Shown: positions 55,901 to 61,700 of the stretch, one piece after another
Layout: every line of letters begins with the position of its first letter
Position numbering within the stretch: the first letter of the stretch is position 1
Source: Colimorpha sp045222795
Lineage (GTDB): Bacteria > Bacteroidota > Bacteroidia > Bacteroidales > P3
Direction of reading: 5' to 3'
NCBI GenBank assembly: GCA_045222795.1
Contig: JBGUZF010000017.1
Location: 1 to 64,000, forward strand
Length of the DNA stretch: 64,000 nt
Notes under the pieces: model-generated
Databases searched by the model: none
What the model saw: the letters and a program-made list of their open reading frames with translations, nothing else
Told to the model about the DNA's origin: nothing
Program-made: the position numbers and the translations under genes

Positions 55901-56189
55901 GACGCGTGTTGCCGTTCTCCTTGGTGAGGAGCGACATCGGAGCCCCGTTGAGGGCATAGTCCGAGATGAGGCTCATCTTCAGGTAGACGTCGGTCGGCCG
56001 GTTGGTGTTGTTCTGCAGCGCGACATTGACATAGCGGTTGGGCTGGTCGATGAGTTCTGCAAACGACATGGGCAGCGACTGCTTCACCTTGGTGACCATT
56101 ACCGAAACATCCTGGGCACTAACGGTGATAGTGACCAGCATCAGGGCCATAGTCAGAATGACCTTCGCGAGATTATATTTTTGTCTCAT
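46986..56189 (-). CDS. Giant exported protein, cassette copy 1
   Basis: This 3067-residue protein has a signal peptide (MRQKYNLAKVILTMALMLVTITVSAQ). The N-terminal domain of about 200 residues (FAELIDQPNRYVNVALQNNTNRPTDVYLKM...IPEGTYQFCIEVYRW) resembles, from memory, the TANFOR-type domain of Bacteroidota surface proteins; this was not checked. FN3-like and beta regions follow to about residue 1100. A Gly/Lys/Thr linker (DGKT repeated five times, then Gly-rich) covers about 1105-1195. The region from about 1195 to the end aligns closely with the giant protein at the right edge: GIGKDQSIGATLGFGIGC, PGAGIPLGAVSINGFGGGFAYNM, QAGGPKPTWAYGLLAFKATC, LPWNEDVYLCADQKYGDGTTTRKFRF. It ends SNRQQHQWETD. 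No sorting domain, lipobox or catalytic motif is recognised. It has its own promoter. Confidence 0.9.
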   Translation of the reverse strand: MRQKYNLAKVILTMALMLVTITVSAQDVSVMVTKVKQSLPMSFAELIDQPNRYVNVALQNNTNRPTDVYLKMSLISDYALNGAPMSLLTKENGNTRPRMTLGSYEHRQMNNIMDFSDHFSGRLTTNVTENISNIIRIPEGTYQFCIEVYRWQEQVIDDGEPMSRACVQFEVCYSGSAPEIVTPITSYTESVDKKTGLVKTVYPRNIDIRWSPVITNCAASAKLSYTLKMVKVLPGQTPDYAIEHSAVVFSKTTTGTYVQIDTLRNLDVPLERGAVYAVQVVARDKNVNNPLEIANEGRSQVQTFSWGPAKYNVDDSGGQSGNTAQQNTTSSSGRDEVLASIRQPYFCFPYRDEETYNTVRAKFSDEATIVPAEDKSVQVKFKGNYNDHIVSTTIKPFDIKWMPMRGNTLTQVEYTVKLYDDLGALSDLESRTPLATKTFKKMAVGDDYLDNSNDPMSIGDTNWKQYMQQGKKYIVTVATSYNYRYVDYTINETKHYVNGIEADTEYDTVKVTHDDSGNCLSTMKFQWGVDSTLLDRVLPPQFTSPVSNSTANWEDTTYLYLETSPLEEIWRYDDYDLYFTWKPASNLNAKDQDTAMYNLYIYELGKGMDIKDAIEGQAKFHKDSIADIRLVHDIIDSLKDYQRYVARVKVIIPDTSGYLMCNHGWSHPISFLLKKDTNNYSTAIDVTNACFPKDTTGWSKKLVTPKVSTLVNNRTKLKMGRFNLVMQNGKTDSKNRYSGEGYVEWTPVAGYGVGLKVHFDTLQINEDNRIISGTARSITKDSNNYFNLNMGDNKWGAGFDMYCDKGVQLLMQKAGEFGSTGQEIKNWYNKLNQYANPIEQFVHAMIDGGGSMGVITTPIKVNDKMLGGDSVENLSMAINDFFFSPVTAQMNLVAIFASHEDNLYLPFLATNICIEPDKFFSDVVGDVNLFLGQDIDMELSDGYTMSFRRPTKLSDLSTGCHLTFNGDGFKEIAVDAELYLGPKNQPGSKLQAVEYREGKATKSDHPVRMFFYTKFKSWSDWIAKVSMDPFTTDECGDFVFVPTGSGMWYDHSKKETPKEVKFPQGYLKDPKASGEWQGFYLDEFTVVLPEDITNTFGELSGEEATPHDGTPGVNKSDGKTDGKTDGKTDGKTDGKTTSTGQPSTGQPSQGNNQGDGKGAGGNGAQGGDKGKTPGGGNGPAGGGNMGPNYGKSINFSASGLIIDKDGFTVDISVNNLAKFGSSESYSWKFSLDHIGVKFQKNEFKEGYINGEMKIPFFTGDTKYNLSIGSEKLVFSITPPEKGMNLDLFMAAVNLDKSSYFKIEHDYGGKTWIADHDAAGDVTYYGHTQDPSTLVDLTLNGTINIKFDEGFKLPVSLPDIKFQNMYLRNYKSQEVKIGGEKVTAYEFDGLEMSIGTWGKASPQKYVGIDYTDSEVTMSDPDTKEGSDKAGSGKAIASGSIGAFSYSLEKVEPLFESVADKSNTYNVGITFLGEMKFGIGKDQSIGATLGFGIGCHVNIKSFAISDFDGVFDEAAVEANMGPLGHVRGAVRHSRDENVGYGNCWIGSLNVSIMNVINCSMGAGFGTRKKGGSDETYDWWFVEGAAEIPGAGIPLGAVSINGFGGGFAYNMKLRSNTKISSSNVAAAKSFVETMVASDGEHFYPEYDAWVATAGISLAMTGSSTTMNASGVLCFRIGNGHFSGISLQVNAKILSGYDEVKKEGTNAAITVGAYIGYEEDTENEGGWELSFAACVKGSVGLTGLVRQSENESDKEKAGDCTDSPSRYPLTSSDGKSGGASSESIAVVDTEAEKAGNKNDDKKDSKKDNKGKNGVTINIPIDFYMHNYGKNNSPNVRGSKTEWYFSVGKPAKDERVSVNVSLDLGIAKASTEFTAYIMCGNYFPGGYTLPELDAEIRNALGSKYERFSNSRNNLKMPSAGGFAFGASFAANLEVNMFLYLKADIRLGVDIALLATNGASCGGYSEIGKNGFYGMGQAYAYFDGEVGIGLDLGFWKGHLSMASSTMAAVLQAGGPKPTWAYGLLAFKATCLGGLVKINTSVDFKVGNVCVPGNTDPLANVKLFQNVTPAYNTLADSKKDGCRVSPYTSGTITSNLPWNEDVYLCADQKYGDGTTTRKFRFIICADECDASYNKIGKKITSQMSTTLIGKKKKTGMVDDRGGETNRTSGNKGFTDIADGTWVNMPLKYSPNPMETNMQNFEWTSGGLPGQSEIKIKLKGRAFEYRRSGEENDLTDAQVKKDTCFDLGDQGYVTGFNQYMHYGENKKWWPNQRRWRNPLYTDRGKSYAKYWAQDTTFYVTTTAQPADLTDNVIFTWPYNGDPNFPINEFVAFNEKRVLIYLMQDAEFIENLEDDGRDMKAFLIVGGKGGTTYECGWDYHKSENQYMGSVHPCLEVILPRDLTRTPSKFKGKPMALRILMAKTDDVNLTVENLKAVAAGYANAMQMQEEVAKRQNYAEKLEEVKNRYKYEVKPNNSSNSSLRIRTVQGQKTYKYSDDMYNDQEYQMLMAALATDDTVGDTNRMFARKMLNDTYAIYLSTGSVVYSLYFRTHEKYSTYEVLVKSDEFKNPSKGQDVGNYKDKIVYRYAYLFAPYEPDDKKQYHTGTVLPPIMYQVFAWERTSDKPHDYQLFKKYTTAMSGLDNAVKNTPIPSNHPKKVGAPYEYEPWNPKWDNNNIKASAMAAQYKEGFVRVAGAQNLDDNFMNLDMRMMTTKNGDNLYVSADNTGRSSFCSVPNVVRWKLKDCWRYDSITFFDENYRKEGFSGSRPEESYSYNSGDLVPTDPHSTLHNDIKRYHDFFQELFDYGVYVHKRNYNAKVKEFEHYGKVAYIPNQFATEKIPYTIPKGVLMTWWMWNWNGVYHALCDRCKEKGYTRYDKKVYDKTLNISASKMMKHGGMYNVYWNNYIIHFKSTPYWIDADRATCYSNLFTLDNRVGELDEKWFVGYSGYYAGSKTTATFYGWPGLLNTIYNGTVSGNEEKIKRNCHKEIYIDFYYISAGSYALNNTMGKIVDMSYDASTGGYNQPVANSKYESSFKWSYKPTLTAIEQLLKLYAGLTFRRADKGGDQESNRQQHQWETD
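52795..52846 (-). repeat. 12-bp coding repeat (DGKT) in the giant protein
   Basis: Five in-frame copies of a 12-bp unit encode DGKT in the flexible linker at about residues 1116-1135. Unlike the 7-bp families, the period preserves the frame. Confidence 0.85.
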
Positions 56190-56240
56190 AAGCTATAATT
56201 TTTTTCAATACAATAATACGCTGTTTTTCAACGCATTGAC

Positions 56241-56262
56241 CCCCAAACACGGTTCTTTGGGG
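56241..56262 (-). other. Leader hairpin of the giant protein mRNA
   Basis: CCCCAAA pairs with TTTGGGG over an 8-base loop, between promoter and start codon of the 3067-residue protein. Confidence 0.5.
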
Positions 56263-56279
56263 ATAGTCTTTCATGGGTA

Positions 56280-56308
56280 CAAATATACAAATTTTTTTAA
56301 TACGCAAA
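56280..56308 (-). promoter_or_regulatory. Promoter of the cassette copy 1 giant protein
   Basis: TTTG (56305-56308), 17 bases, TATATTTG (56280-56287) on the minus strand, about 90 bases before the ATG. Confidence 0.6.
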
Positions 56309-56316
56309 TAAAAAAA

Positions 56317-56352
56317 AATGGTGGTCGGCCAAATAATTGGTCAGCCACCATT
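56317..56352 (-). terminator. Terminator after cassette copy 2
   Basis: ATGGTGGTCGGCCAA pairs with TTGGTCAGCCACCAT over a 4-base loop with one mismatch, and nine T residues follow on the minus strand. Confidence 0.88.
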
Positions 56353-56371
56353 ATCAAACCCTAGCAGGGCT

Positions 56372-58672
56372 CTATTTCGTCTTCACCGTCACGGTGTTGG
56401 AGGGGCTGGAGTGACGGCCGCGGCCGAGTTGCAGCTGGATGTAGTAGCTGCACTTGGTGTCGGCAGGGGCGCCGATGTCCTCGAACTTCTCGTCCTTGCG
56501 CGAGAAGGTACCCACATCGTGGAAGTCGCCGTTGCCATCCTTGCGGTAGACGACGCCGTAGTAGTCCTTACGGGGCTGCTCGTCAATCTTCCATGTGAGG
56601 GTGGTCTTGCCTTTCTTGTAGTTGGCCTTGAGGGTGATGCCCATCTTGACGGAGGGGTCGGGGTCGACCTGAGCCACGGCGAAGCCGGCCATGCCGCTGC
56701 TGTTGGTGGCCGAGTCGATGGCCTCAATGCAGTAGGACCAAGGGTGGATGGAGGCCTCGGGACGGTCTCCGAAGCGGATGATACCTTTCTTATCCACCTT
56801 GTCTGGGGTGATGACGGCTATGCATTCCCAGTTGGCGGCGGGACGCGGCTTGCGGTAGACATAGTATTTGGCCACATCCTCGCTGACCGAGGCGCGCCAG
56901 GTGATGGTGATGGTGTCTTTGTCCTGCGTCACTCCGTCGAGCACGCAGACACCAGGAGGCAGCAGGTCGGGCAACAGCACACGCAGGGTGTCGGAGGGCT
57001 TAGAGTAGTTGTGGTTGTTGTCGACGGCAATGACATAGTAGAAGATGTCGCGGGCGAGGAGGTTGATGTCGACGGAGTCGAAGTAGAAGGTGTCTTGAAT
57101 ATAGCCGGGAGTGAGCTCGATGAACTCGTGGTCGCGCTGGTTAGCGAAATAGACCTTATAGGCCATCAGATCGGGGTCGATGTTGGGGGCCCAGAAGAGG
57201 AGGATAAGGCCTGTGGAGTCGTCGGGAACGGCGCCAAGGCCAATGGGCGGTTCCGGCGGGGTGATGTCCTCGATGTTGTTGTTCATCGAGGGCGAGAAGT
57301 TGACGTTGCCTGCGGTGTCGGCGACGAATACGCGATAGTAACCGCGGCCGCGGGCGTAGGCGTTGGAGTCGGTGTAGGAGGTGGCGTCGCGCGGCAGGAG
57401 GCCAGAAACGTTGTGCCAGGGACCTTCAAGGGTAGTGGAGAACATAACCATGTAGCCCTTAAGGTCGTCCTCAAGCTCAGGCTTGAGCCAGTGGATGGGG
57501 CAGATACGGTTGTCGATAGGGATAATCTCGCCGACGTAAGGGGGAGCGGGGGGAGTGAAGTCGACAAGTTTGAAGGGCTTAGCCTCACGGGGTTCTACCT
57601 TGTCGCCAAAGGCGTCGAAGGCACGCACACGGTAGGTGTAGGTACGGCGGAGGTCGAGGGAGTCGAAGAAGAGCACCTCGTGTTCCATCCACTGGGCGAT
57701 GCTGTCGCCATAGATGACGCGGGTGGAGGAGTCGGGCAGCATGGGCCAGATGGGGGCGTTGGGGTTGACGGTGACCCAGTTGGAGTCGATGTTGTCCTTG
57801 CGGTCGAGCCAGTAGCCGGAGAGGCGGTTCTTGGTCCAGCGCACCGCGGCGCGGTTGGCGTCAATCTGTGTGACCTCAACCTCGGGCATCTTCTCCTCCT
57901 CGCCACGCTGATAGTACTTGTTGTATACCACCACAGAGGCGTCTTCGATTTCGGCCAACTGTGGAGGAATGGCGGCCTCGACGATGTACTCGTAGTACTC
58001 GCCGGGCACGACGTCGCGGTCAACGAAGCGGAGGGCCACAGCCTCGGCCACGCGGGGACTGCATTCGGCGGCAAGCATGGCCATGAAGTGGCGCTGGGTC
58101 TGCTCCTGGTACTGCTTGGCGGCCATAGTCATGAAGTCGGCGTTGGCATTCTGTCCCTGCTCGTTGACATTGTACTGAAACTGACCGTAGAGAGCCTGCG
58201 CGGCGACACCGGCGTAGAAGTCGGTGGAGTCGAAGCGCTGCATCATTTCGTCGAGTGTGAGCGGTTTGAGGGGTTTACCGCCGTTGAGGGTGCGGTAGGG
58301 AATGGTGTCGCCGTAGCGGTTGACAGAGAAGGTAGAATCGTTGTCGGAGGCAGCGGAGCGGTAGATCATCCAGCCGTAGTCTTTGGCGGTGATCCAAAGG
58401 CCGGCGTCCTCGGTGGCCCAGCGAAGAACGATGCTGTCACCATAGGTGCGGACCAGCAAACGCATGACCTTGGGTACAGAAACGAGACTGTCGGGGACGG
58501 CGAGGGTGTCGGCGACAGTGGTGTCGGGCTCGGGCTGGGGCTTAGTCTGAGGCAAAGATGGAGCCGGAGGGTTGGTGAGGGGCTCGTCTTTGTCGCCGAC
58601 GACCTGAGCCTGTGCCAAGCTGCCGACAAGCAGCATGGCTATCACAATAAGGAATCGATGCATAGTTTTCAT
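56372..58672 (-). CDS. FN3-type exported partner protein, cassette copy 2
   Basis: This 766-residue protein has a signal peptide (MKTMHRFLIVIAMLLVGSLAQAQ). It has the same layout as the 747-residue protein: a proline-rich spacer, the N-terminal domain LLVRTYGDSIVLRWATEDAGLW with QRFDSTDFYAGVAAQALYG and KQYQEQTQRHFMAMLAAEC, then at least four FN3-like modules (PPAPPYVGEIIPIDNRICPIHW, DLLPPGVCVLDGV). The end is YYIQLQLGRGRHSSPSNTVTVKTK. The similarity to copy 1 runs over the full length, so the genes arose by duplication. It lies 38 bases after the giant gene of copy 2; that gap is filled with 7-bp repeats reaching the start codon. A strong terminator follows. Confidence 0.88.
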   Translation of the reverse strand: MKTMHRFLIVIAMLLVGSLAQAQVVGDKDEPLTNPPAPSLPQTKPQPEPDTTVADTLAVPDSLVSVPKVMRLLVRTYGDSIVLRWATEDAGLWITAKDYGWMIYRSAASDNDSTFSVNRYGDTIPYRTLNGGKPLKPLTLDEMMQRFDSTDFYAGVAAQALYGQFQYNVNEQGQNANADFMTMAAKQYQEQTQRHFMAMLAAECSPRVAEAVALRFVDRDVVPGEYYEYIVEAAIPPQLAEIEDASVVVYNKYYQRGEEEKMPEVEVTQIDANRAAVRWTKNRLSGYWLDRKDNIDSNWVTVNPNAPIWPMLPDSSTRVIYGDSIAQWMEHEVLFFDSLDLRRTYTYRVRAFDAFGDKVEPREAKPFKLVDFTPPAPPYVGEIIPIDNRICPIHWLKPELEDDLKGYMVMFSTTLEGPWHNVSGLLPRDATSYTDSNAYARGRGYYRVFVADTAGNVNFSPSMNNNIEDITPPEPPIGLGAVPDDSTGLILLFWAPNIDPDLMAYKVYFANQRDHEFIELTPGYIQDTFYFDSVDINLLARDIFYYVIAVDNNHNYSKPSDTLRVLLPDLLPPGVCVLDGVTQDKDTITITWRASVSEDVAKYYVYRKPRPAANWECIAVITPDKVDKKGIIRFGDRPEASIHPWSYCIEAIDSATNSSGMAGFAVAQVDPDPSVKMGITLKANYKKGKTTLTWKIDEQPRKDYYGVVYRKDGNGDFHDVGTFSRKDEKFEDIGAPADTKCSYYIQLQLGRGRHSSPSNTVTVKTK

Positions 58673-58704
58673 GATGTAAGATGTATGATGTAAGATGTAT
58701 GATG
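58673..58704. repeat. 7-bp tandem repeat touching the start codon of the copy 2 partner gene
   Basis: Alternating TGATGTA and AGATGTA units (period 7, super-period 14) fill 32 of the 38 bases between the giant gene and the partner gene, ending at the ATG. Confidence 0.85.
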
Positions 58705-58710
58705 TTTAGT

Positions 58711-61700
58711 TTATTCCCACTGGTCGACCTGACGGTTGCGGGCGGAGCTTTCCTCATTCTTGGTGTTGATGGCGCGGAAGGTGATGCCGGAGTTGTCCTT
58801 GAGGCGTTGGACAGCCTTTGTGCTGACGGAATAATAGTATGTGTCGTCGGTCTGCTTGTAGGTATTGGCCATCACGTCGTATTTACCGTCGGTGTTGTGT
58901 CGGCGCACGGCATCGGCCATCTTACCGAAGATGTAATGGTCAATCGACGAGTAACCGCCGTGGACATAATAGTAGTTGAGCGGGATGTAGCGTATGCTGT
59001 AGTTGACAGTGTTGAAACCACCGCCGTAGCCCAAGCTCGACACATCGACCAGGGCCATGTTGGATGCGGTGAAGGTACCGCCGCCGGTAGTCTCGCCGTT
59101 GAACCAGAGTGAGGTGCGCCAGCGGGAGAACTTCTTGGAGTCGCTATATTCGTTGGTGAAGAGTTCCTTGTAGAGGGTGCCCTTATCGTCAGCCACCATG
59201 TAGGGTACCTGATCCCAGTGGAGGATGTAGGTCATCCAGTAGGTAGCCTTCACGCCGCCGTCGTCGGTGAGACTGCTGTAGGGGATAGCGAGGTACTTCA
59301 TGTTGTCGTACTTGGTGTTGCGGCGCTTGAGCTGGCCAGCCCAATAGATACCGCGCCAGTGCCACATCCACCATGTGAAGAGCGTCGAACGGGTGATGGA
59401 ATAGGGGAAGTTGTTAGTGGTGAACAGGTTGTTGCGGTAGGTGTACTTGATGAGATGCTTGTACTGGTCGCGCTTGTAGCTCCAACCACGGCTATGTACG
59501 TAGAGCGCGTAGTCGAAGAGGTCCTGATAGAAGTCGTGGTAGCGCTTGATGTCGGTGTAGATAGCCGGGACGGCCTCATCGATGTTGGTGACATAGGTAC
59601 AATAAGAATACTCGGGGCGGGAGAAGGTGTTGCCGCCGATGTTCTTGCTGGACGGCTGGCCGATGGAGGTGGAGTCGTAGCGCCACTTGGGCTGCGCCAC
59701 GGTGAGCTTGATGATGTTGGGGGCAAGGACCTTGCCGCTGTTGAGACGCGGGAAGGAGGAGCGGTAGGTAGCATCGATGGTGGTGTAGACACCATTGACA
59801 GTGCTTATAGTATTCATGCGCGAGCCGATGTTGGTGAAGTTGCTTTCGCCGGAGACGGGAACAAAGCCTTTGGTGAAGACCTGGCTGTACATATTGCTCT
59901 GTTCTGTAGAGCTGCCCATATCCTCATCGGTCCATCCCTTGGGATAGGAACTGAGTTTAAACTGGTTGGAGAGATGCGAGGGACGCATTGTCGGTGACCA
60001 GGTATTCTTGACGGCATTGTCCATGTCGATGAGGCGTGTGGCATAGGTGTTATAGAGTGCAAACTCCTGATATTTGAACTTGGTGCGGTTCCAGTCGAGG
60101 ACGGCATAGATGATGGGAGGCAGGGTGATGCCAGTGTGGTACGCCTTTTTGTCGGTGGGAGTATATGGGGCGAAAAGGTATGCATACTTGGCGATGTCCT
60201 TGTCGTAGGAGTCGGTCTTAGAGAACTCAACCTTGGCAGAGATAGAGGTAGTCTGGTTTTCAATCTTCGTACCGCCAAAGAGACGGTTGAACATGTGTTT
60301 GCCGAGAATCTCGCTGTAGGTGGTGCTGCCCGAGTAGAGGCGGAAATAGAGGGAGTAGATGGGACTGCCGGTCTGGAGGCAGATAGCATAGTCGTTCTTG
60401 AGCATCTTGCGGGCGAAGGCGATATTGGTATCGCTCACCTTCTGGCCGTAGAAGTCCTGCTCCTCGACCGACTTGAGCAGCTGCTGATACTCCACGTTGT
60501 TGTTCAGGGCCGCTTCGTTTACGGTTGTATACTTTCTCTTCCTGCCATACTTGTCGGTATAAACCTTCGAGGTAGAGTTCTGCCGCTGAATGGCGGCAAG
60601 TCTGTCCTTGTTGGCGGCGTTGCGCTTGGTGACTTCCTGTTTCTGCTGCATGGAGCTGGTCGTCTGGTTGGCCTGTTCCTGTAGCTGCCTGAGGGTGGCA
60701 TTGTAGGCATCTTTCTTGATGAGCATGATGCGGACAGCCATGTCGTAGTCCTGGTATTTATTACCATTGAAGGAGGAGGGGAAGACGACCTCGATGCAGG
60801 GGGCCGTACTTCCAAGGTAGCCATTCTGGTGGTAGATATAGTCGCAGGCGAGGGCATCGTTGTTGGCGCCGATACCGCGGAGCACCAGGAAGGCCTTAAT
60901 CTCGCGGTTGTCGTCGTTATTCGGTTTCAGGAAGTCGCGGTCTTGGTAGAGGTAGATGAGGGCGCGCTTGCGGCCGCCGATGGAGACGAACTCGTCGACG
61001 GGGAACATCGGGTCGCCGTTATAGGGCCAGGTGAAGACCACAGCGTCATCGAGGTTCGGGGACAGCCTGTTGGTGCGGATATAGAAGGTGGTGTCTTGAG
61101 TCCAGGAGCGGTGTTCGGTTACATCGCGGTCGGTGAAGACCGGGTCGCGCCAATGGTAATTACTGGGATCCTTATAGGAAGTCTTGGAGCAGTAGTTTGT
61201 GGAGAGGCTGTAGTAGTAGTCGGTATTGCGCTGGGCGTCGCTGAGGTTGATTTCATCCTTCTTCTTGTTGGTGTTTGTATAAGTTGGACGATACTCGAAA
61301 GCGCGACCCTTCAGCTTTATTTTAATATCCGAGTATTCGGGGAGACCGCCTTTGGTCCACTCGAAGTACTGCATGTTGGTCTCCATATTGTTGGCGGTGA
61401 ACTTCAGCGCCATGGTCTTATTCAGCGGGCCAAGCAAGCCAGTCGCCATGCGTTTGCCATAAGAGGCGGTGCACTGAGAACTGACCAGGATGAACTTGAA
61501 ACGGCGGGTCGTAGTGCCATTGCCGTACTTCTGGTCGGCGCAAAGATAGATATCCTCGTTCCAGGGCAGGTTGGAGACAATGGTGCCGGTGGTGTAAGGA
61601 GTCTGCACATTCTCGGACTTACGCGAGTCGGACCAGGTGTTGAAGGCCGGAGTGACATTCTGGAAGAGCTTGACGTTGGCCAAGGGGTCACTGTTGCCCG

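Noticed and set aside
56318..58693. Plus-strand open frame of 791 codons
   Set aside because: It runs through the terminator and is the antisense of the partner gene, which has a signal peptide and a full-length paralogue.
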